A DNA stretch of 64,000 nucleotides from Clostridia bacterium (GTDB lineage Bacteria; Bacillota; Clostridia; UBA1381): NCBI GenBank assembly GCA_900756545.1, contig CAAEKO010000047.1:6297-70296 (forward strand). Direction: 5' to 3'. Shown here piece after piece: positions 40,859 to 48,692 of this stretch. Both the position numbers and the translations under genes were made by a program. The notes below the pieces were generated by a model, which had not been told where the DNA came from, made no database searches, and saw nothing but the letters and a program-made list of their open reading frames with translations. Within the stretch, counting starts at the first letter, position 1. Every line of letters begins with the position of its first letter.

Positions 40859-43090
40859 ATGACAGAGGAAGCGAATGGCACCATTTTAGCGCCGGATAAA
40901 ATACCATATATTGCAGAGGATACAGACGCGATTATTGCCAAGGTGATAGCCATGGTGAAAAGATATGCCTCCAATGCCAACACCGACATGATTGAGGTGG
41001 CCTATCGTCTGGCGAAGGCGGCGCATAAAAACCAATTCCGCCGGTCCGGGGAACCATATATCGACCATCCGGTGCAGATCGCCTATATTGCGGCAGAGCT
41101 TTCTATGGACGCGGTAGCTATTTCCGCGGCGCTTCTGCACGATGTGATTGAGGATACGCCTTACACCTTTGCTGATATTGAAGCCCTGTTCGGGCGGAAT
41201 GTAGCGGAAATCGTAGACGGCGTTACAAAGCTGACAAAAATCCAATATAACACCCACGAGGAACAGCAAGTAGAAAACCTGCGGAAAATGTTCCTAGCCA
41301 TGGCCAAGGACATCCGGGTAGTTATTATTAAGCTCATTGACCGTCTGCACAACATGCGTACGCTGAAATTCATGACTCCGGAAAAACAGCTGGAAAAAGC
41401 CAAGGAAACGCTGGAAATCTATTCCCCGCTGGCTCATCGTTTGGGTATGTCTAAAATCAAGTCAGAATTAGAGGATCTTTCGCTAAAATATCTGGACCCG
41501 GTGGCTTATGAAGAAATTCGGACGAATATCAGCCAGAAAAAAAGCGAACGTGAGAAATATGTTTCTGATATTATCAGTACTCTGGAGGATCGGCTCCAGG
41601 AGCTGGGCATCCAAGGGCAGGTCACGGGCCGGGCAAAGCATTTTTACAGCATATTCCGCAAAATGTATGCTCAAAATAAAAGTATAGATGAAATTTATGA
41701 TCTGTTTGCCGTAAGAGTAATTGTAGACACTGTTTCAGACTGTTACGCAGTTCTGGGTATGGTGCATGAAATGTATACGCCTATCCCCATGCGGTTCAAG
41801 GACTATATCGCTATGCCTAAGCCGAACATGTACCAATCCCTGCACACCACCGTGGTCGGCCCGAACGGTACCCCTTTTGAAATCCAGATCAGGACATGGG
41901 AAATGCACAAGGTGGCTGAGGAAGGAATCGCCGCCCACTGGAAATATAAAGAAGGCATTTCTGGCGAAAGCAGCATGGATTCCAAACTGGAATGGGTACG
42001 TCAGCTTTTAGAAAACCAGGTAGATATTATTGATACAGATGACTTTCTGAACACCATTAAGCTGGATTTATTCAATGAAGAGGTATTCGTATTCACCCCC
42101 AACGGCAAAGTCATCTCTCTGACCAATGGCAGTACAGTCATTGATTTTGCTTTTGCCATTCATACAGCAGTAGGCTGTAAAATGAGCGGAGCAAAAGTTA
42201 ACGGAAAAATCGTTCCGCATGACTACAAGCTAAAAAACGGCGATATTGTAGAGATTTTAACTTCGTCCTCTGTAAGGGGACCCAGCCGGGATTGGCTGAA
42301 AATTGTTAAAACCTCTCAGGCAAAGAATAAAATCAACCAATGGCTGAAACGGGAATGCCGTGATGAGAATATCATCCACGGCAAAGAACTGATCGACAGA
42401 GAGCTGCGCCGGATTAATATTCCTCATTCTCAGCTGTTCCGTGATGAATGGCTGGAACCGCTGTTCCGCAAATATAATTTCAGCTCTTTGGACGATCTGT
42501 ACGCCAGCGTAGGCTATGGCGGCCTGACAGCACAGAAAGTCGTGATGCGGCTGCGGGAGGAATATATCCGCGACAAGCGGGATCATCCGGCGGATGAACC
42601 GCCTAAAACTACGGAACCGAAGCGTCGTCATTCCAACAGCGGCGTAAATGTGGCCGGTATCGACAACTGTCTTGTGCGGCTTGCTAAATGCTGCAATCCT
42701 GTCCCGGGTGATGAAATCGTGGGCTTTATTACGAAAGGCCGGGGCGTTTCCGTACATCGCGCCGACTGTCCGAATATCCAGCCTTCCGCCCTCACTGCAG
42801 AGGATAAGCTCCGATTTATCGGCGTAAGCTGGGCAGAGGAAAAGCGGGCCAGTTATATCGCCACCTTGCAGGTGGACGCGGACAACCGCCCGGGAATGAT
42901 GATGGCCGTTTCCGCGGCTATGGCGGACCTAAAAATCAACTGCGCGTCCATAACTGCCCGGGTAACGAAACAAGGCTATGCCGTTATGACCTTCGGTCTT
43001 GAAATTTCCGATATGGCGGATGTGAAAAAAGCTATGAATAAAATCCGGCAGATCCCCGGCGTAATGTCCGTAAGCCGGACCACAAACTAA
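40859..43090 (+). CDS. relA: Bifunctional (p)ppGpp synthetase/hydrolase
   Basis: A 743-residue Rel enzyme controlling the stringent response. Order: HD hydrolase domain (AAHKNQFRRSGEPYIDHPVQ, LLHDVIEDTPYTFADIEALF, KLIDRLHNMRTLK), synthetase domain (GRAKHFYSIFRKMYAQNKSI, YDLFAVRVIV, AMPKPNMYQSLHTTVVGPNG), TGS domain (VFTPNGKVISLTNGSTVIDF), a conserved Cys region (RLAKCCNPVPGDEIVGFITK) and a C-terminal ACT domain. The HD and synthetase residues are all present, so both activities are expected. AAAGGAGG precedes the ATG. Confidence 0.97.
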   Translation: MTEEANGTILAPDKIPYIAEDTDAIIAKVIAMVKRYASNANTDMIEVAYRLAKAAHKNQFRRSGEPYIDHPVQIAYIAAELSMDAVAISAALLHDVIEDTPYTFADIEALFGRNVAEIVDGVTKLTKIQYNTHEEQQVENLRKMFLAMAKDIRVVIIKLIDRLHNMRTLKFMTPEKQLEKAKETLEIYSPLAHRLGMSKIKSELEDLSLKYLDPVAYEEIRTNISQKKSEREKYVSDIISTLEDRLQELGIQGQVTGRAKHFYSIFRKMYAQNKSIDEIYDLFAVRVIVDTVSDCYAVLGMVHEMYTPIPMRFKDYIAMPKPNMYQSLHTTVVGPNGTPFEIQIRTWEMHKVAEEGIAAHWKYKEGISGESSMDSKLEWVRQLLENQVDIIDTDDFLNTIKLDLFNEEVFVFTPNGKVISLTNGSTVIDFAFAIHTAVGCKMSGAKVNGKIVPHDYKLKNGDIVEILTSSSVRGPSRDWLKIVKTSQAKNKINQWLKRECRDENIIHGKELIDRELRRINIPHSQLFRDEWLEPLFRKYNFSSLDDLYASVGYGGLTAQKVVMRLREEYIRDKRDHPADEPPKTTEPKRRHSNSGVNVAGIDNCLVRLAKCCNPVPGDEIVGFITKGRGVSVHRADCPNIQPSALTAEDKLRFIGVSWAEEKRASYIATLQVDADNRPGMMMAVSAAMADLKINCASITARVTKQGYAVMTFGLEISDMADVKKAMNKIRQIPGVMSVSRTTN

Positions 43091-43102
43091 AGGAGCGGCC
43101 CT

Positions 43103-43327
43103 ATGCAGACTGAACATATTAAGATTAAAACTGAATATATCAAGCTGGATCAGCTTCTGAAGTTCTCAGGCATTGCAGAAACAGGCGCAGACGCTAAGGA
43201 TATGATTCTGGACGGAATCGTTTCCCTGAACGGGAAAATCTGCACAATGCGCGGAAAAAAAATCCGTCCCGGAGATACAGTACTTCTGGATTTTGCCGAT
43301 GAGAAGCGCCAAATCGAAGTGGAATAA
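43103..43327 (+). CDS. S4-domain RNA-binding protein (YaaA-like), recF operon
   Basis: A 74-residue S4-type protein (YIKLDQLLKFSGIAETGADA, then KDMILDGIVSLNG, then RGKKIRPGDTVLLDF). In B. subtilis the homologue YaaA (RlbA) lies between dnaN and recF. Here relA precedes it and recF follows by 1 nt. RNA-binding fold certain, target unknown. AAAGGAG precedes the ATG. Confidence 0.92.
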   Translation: MQTEHIKIKTEYIKLDQLLKFSGIAETGADAKDMILDGIVSLNGKICTMRGKKIRPGDTVLLDFADEKRQIEVE

Positions 43328-43328
43328 C

Positions 43329-44426
43329 ATGCATATCCAATCTCTTCAAGTGACGAATTTCCGGAACTATGAAACCGCCCAGGTAGATTTTTGCCGGAAT
43401 ACAAATATAATTTATGGTGACAATGCGCAGGGAAAAACCAATTTATTAGAGGCCGTGTACCTGTTTTCCCACGGGCGCAGCCACCGGGCCAAAACAGATA
43501 TGGAAATGCTTCGGTTCGGTGCGGATTATTTCCGTCTGAATATAGAATTTGCCGACAGCAACCGGGAGTATAGGGCCACGATCCATTATACTTCCAGCGG
43601 CAAAAAACAGATCAAAGTCAACAACGTGCCGGTAGCGAAGCTTTCAAAACTCATCAATTATCTGAATGTGGTTATGTTTTCTCCCGGTGATTTAGAATTG
43701 GTAAAAGGATCTCCCAGTATACGGCGTCGCTTTTTGGATGAAGCAATCAGCCAGCTGTATCCGGCATATCTGCAAAGCCTGATTGCCTATCACCGGGCTT
43801 TGACCCAGAAAAACAGCCTTTTAAAGTCATTGCGGCTTTCCGGCATCCATCAAGACGCCCAATTATCTATCTGGAACGAACAGTTGGCAGAAGCAGGCGC
43901 GGCTATTATGCATTCCCGGCAGGATTTTATTGTTCAGCTTGCGGTTTTTGCTGCGGAAATCCACCGGCAGATTAGCGGCGAAGAGCTTATGCTTTCCTAT
44001 GCACCTAATCTGGATTGCAATACGGCGGATATCCGCGAGAGCTTTTTCCAAAAACTTGAACAATGCCAGACGCGGGAAATTGAAGCCGGCGCGTCCCAAT
44101 ATGGTATCCAGCGGGATGATCTTCGGCTGTTTATCAACGGGAACGATACGAAAACTTATGGTTCGCAAGGCCAGCAGCGTACCGCGGTTTTGAGCCTGAA
44201 AATCGCTGAAACAGAATATATCCGTCAAGTTCGGGACGAATATCCCATACTCCTTCTGGATGACATCATGAGCGAACTGGATTTAAACCGCCGGCTGTTT
44301 CTGGCGGAGAAAATTAAAGACAAGCAGGTGCTTCTGACCTGTACAGACAGCGATATACCGGTGAGTACAGACAATACCCGGCTGTTCTATGTGAAAAATG
44401 GTATAGTTATGCGCAAGGAGGAATAA
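43329..44426 (+). CDS. recF: DNA replication and repair protein RecF
   Basis: A 365-residue SMC-like ATPase. Start MHIQSLQVTNFRNYETAQVD; Walker A YGDNAQGKTNLLEAVY; signature TYGSQGQQRTAVLSLKIAE; Walker B YPILLLDDIMSELD. It helps load RecA at gaps. ATG 43329 begins immediately after the stop of the S4 gene, with a weak ribosome binding site, so it depends on coupling. Confidence 0.96.
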   Translation: MHIQSLQVTNFRNYETAQVDFCRNTNIIYGDNAQGKTNLLEAVYLFSHGRSHRAKTDMEMLRFGADYFRLNIEFADSNREYRATIHYTSSGKKQIKVNNVPVAKLSKLINYLNVVMFSPGDLELVKGSPSIRRRFLDEAISQLYPAYLQSLIAYHRALTQKNSLLKSLRLSGIHQDAQLSIWNEQLAEAGAAIMHSRQDFIVQLAVFAAEIHRQISGEELMLSYAPNLDCNTADIRESFFQKLEQCQTREIEAGASQYGIQRDDLRLFINGNDTKTYGSQGQQRTAVLSLKIAETEYIRQVRDEYPILLLDDIMSELDLNRRLFLAEKIKDKQVLLTCTDSDIPVSTDNTRLFYVKNGIVMRKEE

Positions 44427-44428
44427 AT

Positions 44429-44692
44429 ATGTTCCTGCATTTAGGAAATGGCGCTGTGGCAGACACAGACGATATTGTGGCCGTTTTAGATATGGACAAT
44501 ACTACGATTTCCAAGCAAAGCCGCCGCTTTCTGGCAACAGCGCAAAAAAACGGCCAGGTCGTAGATACTTCTGAGGATCTGCCAAAAGCATATGTAATCA
44601 CGAACTATAAAGGGGAAACGCGTGTATTTATTACTTCAGTATCCTCCCAAACTTTATTAAAGCGTTCAAAATCAAAACAAATATTATTATAG
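44429..44692 (+). CDS. remB: RemB-like DUF370 protein (YaaB)
   Basis: An 87-residue protein: MFLHLGNGAVADTDDIVAVL, DMDNTTISKQSRRFL, PKAYVITNYKGETRVFITSV. Homologue of B. subtilis RemB/YaaB (extracellular-matrix regulation), with the same position between recF and gyrB. Its Clostridial function is not established. Confidence 0.92.
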   Translation: MFLHLGNGAVADTDDIVAVLDMDNTTISKQSRRFLATAQKNGQVVDTSEDLPKAYVITNYKGETRVFITSVSSQTLLKRSKSKQILL

Positions 44693-44710
44693 ACACAGGA
44701 GAGCAAGAAC

Positions 44711-46633
44711 ATGGAAGAAAAGATCGATATCAAATATGACGAAAACCAAATACAGGTTTTAGAAGGGCTGGAGGCTGTTCGGAAGCGTCCGGGCATGTAC
44801 ATCGGCTCCACAGCCTCCGCCGGTCTGCACCATCTTGTTTACGAGATCGTAGACAACTCTATTGACGAGGCGCTGGCCGGCTACTGTACAGAAATCATCG
44901 TTGACATCAATCCGGATAATTCCGTCACAGTCATTGACAACGGCCGTGGTATCCCAGTGGGAATTCATCCCCAGCAGGGCATCCCTACAGTTGAAGTCGT
45001 CCTGACTATCCTGCATGCCGGCGGCAAATTTGGCGGCGGGGGATATAAAGTATCCGGCGGTCTGCATGGAGTAGGCTCTTCTGTCGTAAATGCATTGTCA
45101 GAGTTTTTGGAAGTAGAGGTTTCCGACGGAAAACACGTCCATTACCAGCGGTATGAACGGGGTACGCCTACCTGCAAGCTCAAAGTGATCGGGGATACAG
45201 ATAAGACAGGAACAAAAATCACTTTTAAGCCCGATCCGGAAATCTTTGAGGTTCTGATTTTTGATTATGATATTTTATTGAAGCGTCTGCGCGAACAGGC
45301 ATTTCTGAACAAAGGCGTTAAAATTGTTTTTACGGATAAGCGTCAGGAAAATGCAGAACCACAGGTACTTCACGCAGAAGGCGGTATCAAGGAATTTGTC
45401 CGTTATCTGAATAAGAATAAAGATCCTCTTCACGACCAAATCATTTATTTTGAGGCTGAACGGGAAGATATGATGCTGGAAGTAGCCATGCAGTATACAG
45501 ACGCTTATAATGAAACGCTTTTAAGCTTCGCCAACAATATCCACACCAATGACGGCGGTACACATGAAACTGGTTTTAAATCCGGGATGACCCGTGTCAT
45601 TAATGACTACGCCCGGAAAAATAACTTTCTGAAAGAAAAAGAAAGCAATTTGACCGGCGAGGATACCCGTGAAGGCTTAACGGCTGTTATCAGCATCAAG
45701 GTGTCTGACGCGCAGTTTGAGGGACAGACCAAGGCAAAGCTGGGAAACTCCGAAGCACGAACGCTGGTCGAAAATGCAGTTAACGATAAATTTGCGGCAT
45801 TCCTCGAGGAAAATCCCCGCATTGCGAAAACCATCATTGACAAGACCCTGACTGCCTCCCGGGCCAGAGAAGCCGCCCGGAAGGCCAGAGAAGCCACCCG
45901 GAAAAATTCAGCGCTGAACAATTCTTCTCTATTGGGCAAACTGGCAAAATGTACAGATGAGGGCGCGGATTACGCCGAGTTATATATCGTCGAGGGTGAT
46001 TCCGCGGGCGGCAGCGCAAAACAAGGCAGAAACCGTCGTTTTCAGGCAATCTTGCCGCTCTGGGGGAAAATGCTGAATGTAGAGAAATCACGGATAGACA
46101 AGGTATACAGTAATGAAAAACTGCTCCCTATCGTTCAAGCACTTGGTGTAGGAATTGGCGAAGAATTTGACATAGAGAAGCTGAAATATGGAAAAGTTAT
46201 CATTATGGCCGATGCCGATGTCGACGGTTCGCATATCCGTACCCTGCTGCTGACCTTCTTTTTCCGCTATATGCGTCCTCTGATTGAAGGCGGACATATT
46301 TATATTGCCCAGCCTCCGCTGTTTAAGGTGTTTAAGGGCAAAAACAATACCTTGGTTGAGAAGTTCGCTTTTACAGACGAGCAACGGGATGAGTTGATTG
46401 CGGAGATGGGACCAAGCTGCAAGGTGCAGCGTTATAAAGGTCTTGGCGAGATGGATCCTCCGGAGCTTTGGGAAACTACAATGGATCCTGAAAAGCGTAC
46501 CATGCTGCGAATCGACATGGAAGACGCCATTCTGGCAGACGAAACCTTCACCATCCTTATGGGCGATAAGGTAGAGCCCCGCCGTGAATTTATTGAAAAG
46601 TATGCAAAAACCGTTTCAGATTTGGATATATAA
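44711..46633 (+). CDS. gyrB: DNA gyrase subunit B
   Basis: A 640-residue topoisomerase II subunit that hydrolyses ATP to supercoil DNA. GHKL ATPase: VDNSIDEALAGYCTEI, DNGRGIPVGIHPQQGIPTVE, GGYKVSGGLHGVG. Toprim: YIVEGDSAGGSAKQGRNRRF and ADADVDGSHIRTLLLTFFFR. The C-terminal end PRREFIEKYAKTVSDLD is typical. AGGAG precedes the ATG. gyrA does not follow in this window. Confidence 0.98.
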   Translation: MEEKIDIKYDENQIQVLEGLEAVRKRPGMYIGSTASAGLHHLVYEIVDNSIDEALAGYCTEIIVDINPDNSVTVIDNGRGIPVGIHPQQGIPTVEVVLTILHAGGKFGGGGYKVSGGLHGVGSSVVNALSEFLEVEVSDGKHVHYQRYERGTPTCKLKVIGDTDKTGTKITFKPDPEIFEVLIFDYDILLKRLREQAFLNKGVKIVFTDKRQENAEPQVLHAEGGIKEFVRYLNKNKDPLHDQIIYFEAEREDMMLEVAMQYTDAYNETLLSFANNIHTNDGGTHETGFKSGMTRVINDYARKNNFLKEKESNLTGEDTREGLTAVISIKVSDAQFEGQTKAKLGNSEARTLVENAVNDKFAAFLEENPRIAKTIIDKTLTASRAREAARKAREATRKNSALNNSSLLGKLAKCTDEGADYAELYIVEGDSAGGSAKQGRNRRFQAILPLWGKMLNVEKSRIDKVYSNEKLLPIVQALGVGIGEEFDIEKLKYGKVIIMADADVDGSHIRTLLLTFFFRYMRPLIEGGHIYIAQPPLFKVFKGKNNTLVEKFAFTDEQRDELIAEMGPSCKVQRYKGLGEMDPPELWETTMDPEKRTMLRIDMEDAILADETFTILMGDKVEPRREFIEKYAKTVSDLDI

Positions 46634-46672
46634 CAAATCATCTTGTTCTTTATTGAAATCTCAATACAAATC

Positions 46673-46707
46673 AAAAAGCCGGCTAACCAAATTAGCCGGC
46701 TTTTTTT
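46673..46707. terminator. Bidirectional terminator between gyrB and the tyrosine kinase gene
   Basis: AAAAAGCCGGCTAA, loop CCAAA, TTAGCCGGCTTTTT, with A- and T-runs on both sides. Confidence 0.93.
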
Positions 46708-47596
46708 AAGACTTTTTATTCCGTTTTTTCTGTACAGTTGCTTCAATGGCCGGATCAACCGAATCGCCATAACGGTAATTCTGATTCGTAAAATCATTTT
46801 TATAGCTATATTTATACCCATAACGGTAATACTTATAACCATATCGATAACCATATAACCGGCCATAACCATAGCCGTACGCATTCAGGTTCACATCGTT
46901 CAGCACATAGCCCAATATTTTCGCATCTGCAAAATTTAAAGCCTCTCTGGCCCGCTTTACCATCTCATGGATTGTAAAGTTTTGCCGGATTACTACAACC
47001 ACGCCATGTACAAACTTAGCCATTGCCGCCGCCTCTGTCACCATAGTTACAGGCGGCGTGTCAATAAAGATATAATCATACTGCTGAGACAGGACGTCCA
47101 AAATCTTTCCCATCTCATCAGAAGACAATAGCTCCGCTGGATTCGGCGGAATCTGACCTGATGCAATACAGTCAATATTCTGGTCAGCACAATGATGGAT
47201 TGCCGAATTGATATCGATCAATCCGCATAAAACATCAGATAACCCGTTTTTCCGCTCAATCCCTAAATGCCGGTAAATCCGGGGTTTGCGCAAATCCGCA
47301 TCAATGACCAGAACCTTGGCGTTTGTCTGGGCAAAAGCAATCGCAATATTCAGGCATGACGTGGTTTTACCTTCACCTGGGCTGGCACTGGTCACAATAA
47401 TCCGCTTGCATCCCTTCATACCGCTCAAGGAAAAAATAATATTCGTTCTTGTTGCTTTATATGCTTCAGTAATCGCAAATTTGGTATCCTTGTTTAACAA
47501 TGTAGCGACTCGCTGTTCTATTGATGCTTCCTTCTGCCGGGATGTTGCTTTTTGTTCATTAATCCTTCCAACAAATTTACTAAATTTTTCTCCCAT
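46706..47596 (-). CDS. Bacterial tyrosine kinase (CpsD/CapB type) with very Tyr-rich tail
   Basis: A 296-residue BY-kinase. Walker A TSASPGEGKTTSCLNIAI, Walker A' VLVIDADLRKPRIYRHL, Walker B YDYIFIDTPPVTMVTEA. The C-terminal cluster (about residues 228-272) has 15 tyrosines in about 45 residues, mostly as GY, RY and KY pairs; usual clusters have three to eight. Such Tyr residues are autophosphorylated and control polysaccharide synthesis. The ATG directly follows the stop of the modulator gene. No capsule or EPS biosynthesis genes are adjacent. Confidence 0.93.
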   Translation of the reverse strand: MGEKFSKFVGRINEQKATSRQKEASIEQRVATLLNKDTKFAITEAYKATRTNIIFSLSGMKGCKRIIVTSASPGEGKTTSCLNIAIAFAQTNAKVLVIDADLRKPRIYRHLGIERKNGLSDVLCGLIDINSAIHHCADQNIDCIASGQIPPNPAELLSSDEMGKILDVLSQQYDYIFIDTPPVTMVTEAAAMAKFVHGVVVVIRQNFTIHEMVKRAREALNFADAKILGYVLNDVNLNAYGYGYGRLYGYRYGYKYYRYGYKYSYKNDFTNQNYRYGDSVDPAIEATVQKKRNKKS

Positions 47597-48295
47597 TTAT
47601 TTTCCCTTTCTTTCATGCGTATCTGTTTCCAGGTTTGGAATCTCACCTAACAGCGGTTCATCATACCGTTGAGAAATTTCTTCACCGCTTTTGATTCTCG
47701 TGTCAAATAATTCCAGCAATACCGCAATCAGAGCGCCCAGCAATATACCGACCAGAATACCGATCAGCGTATTATTCCGAATGTTCGGGGAAATCGGGGT
47801 TTTATTTTCTTTTGCATTGTCAAGGATTTTTACCGATCCGGCCTCAACTACCCGGATCAACTCATCAGGAGCATGCCGAAGGACGCTTCTGGCAATTAAA
47901 TATACATCATGAGGATCCTTACCGGTTACAGTGATTTCCAGAATCTCCGTTTCATTCGCAGCTCCCATTTTTAACATGTTTTTAATCTGCGCTACCGTAT
48001 ACTTGTTATCCAGATCCTGAACAACTTGCTCTAAAAAAGTCCTTCGTTGCAGAATTTCCGCATAAGTAGTGACCAGCTTTTGCGATGCGGCCAGAGCACC
48101 GGTGGTAACCTCTCCGCTGATTTGATTCTGTGTAGAATTGACAAACAGCGCACCCTCTGATCTATACATTGGGTCAATAAACAGACTAGTATACATGAAT
48201 GCAATTACCCCAATCGTTATAGCAGAAACTACAATCAGCCACCACCTACGGAGAAGCATATCAACGATGTCAACGATACTGATTTGCTCGTTCAA
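47597..48295 (-). CDS. Wzz/YveK-type membrane modulator of the tyrosine kinase
   Basis: A 232-residue protein with two membrane segments (WWLIVVSAITIGVIAFMYTS, and about residues 178-198, IGILVGILLGALIAVLLELF) and an extracellular loop (GGLALFVNSTQ-like region to VLRHAPDELI). It is the chain-length determinant and activator of BY-kinases (CapA/YveK). The start is TTG 48295 since GGGGAG lies 8 nt upstream and no in-frame ATG fits. The kinase gene abuts its stop. Confidence 0.9.
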   Translation of the reverse strand: MNEQISIVDIVDMLLRRWWLIVVSAITIGVIAFMYTSLFIDPMYRSEGALFVNSTQNQISGEVTTGALAASQKLVTTYAEILQRRTFLEQVVQDLDNKYTVAQIKNMLKMGAANETEILEITVTGKDPHDVYLIARSVLRHAPDELIRVVEAGSVKILDNAKENKTPISPNIRNNTLIGILVGILLGALIAVLLELFDTRIKSGEEISQRYDEPLLGEIPNLETDTHERKGK

Positions 48296-48334
48296 AAAAT
48301 CATCTCCCCTTAAATCTATACAATAATCTTTATT

Positions 48335-48363
48335 ATTTTACCATACATTTTAAAAAAATGCAA
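48335..48363 (-). promoter_or_regulatory. Promoter of the kinase/modulator operon
   Basis: On the minus strand TTGCAT (48358-48363), a 17-bp spacer and TAAAAT (48335-48340) with TGG before the -10. Confidence 0.75.
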
Positions 48364-48455
48364 TTGTATTTCTATAAAATTGTTGATTTTTCAGACATAG
48401 TTGCCATTTTGTTAATTTTTTTAACGTCTTGTCCGGATAAAATGATAAAAAACTA

Positions 48456-48484
48456 TTGACAAATAATTTTGAATGGTGTACAAT
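48456..48484 (+). promoter_or_regulatory. Promoter of the leuA leader
   Basis: TTGACA 48456-48461, a 17-bp spacer and TACAAT 48479-48484. Confidence 0.92.
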
Positions 48485-48513
48485 GTTAAATATTAAAATG
48501 GAGGAATAAAGAG

Positions 48514-48597
48514 ATGCAGTTGAATGAAATACACTTCAATACTCTCCTACTTGGTTTGCTGGGCGCGGATGGCGGTCGGTTTATTCCTCTGCGGTAA
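48514..48597 (+). CDS. leuA leader peptide (27 residues, clustered Leu codons)
   Basis: ATG 48514 with GGAGG 9 nt upstream opens a 27-codon frame ending at TAA 48595-48597. The peptide has seven leucines, five of them within residues 11-16 (L-L-L-G-L-L, codons CTC CTA CTT GGT TTG CTG). A GC-rich hairpin with a T-run starts 20 nt after the stop, and leuA follows. This is the layout of ribosome-mediated attenuation: leucine scarcity stalls the ribosome on the Leu codons and prevents the terminator. The alternative antiterminator pairing was not worked out. Confidence 0.8.
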   Translation: MQLNEIHFNTLLLGLLGADGGRFIPLR

Positions 48598-48616
48598 AAA
48601 AGCAGCCGGAACTTGC

Positions 48617-48652
48617 ATGACTGAGCCGTCAAGGTGCTCAGTCATTTTTTTT
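48617..48652 (+). terminator. Attenuator terminator of leuA
   Basis: ATGACTGAGC (48617-48626) and GCTCAGTCAT (48636-48645) form a perfect 10-bp stem, followed by a run of eight T. It sits between the leader peptide and leuA, about 40 nt before the leuA start. Confidence 0.9.
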
Positions 48653-48692
48653 CCAGCTTTTTAATTATTTAATTAAAGAAAGGATACCAGCC

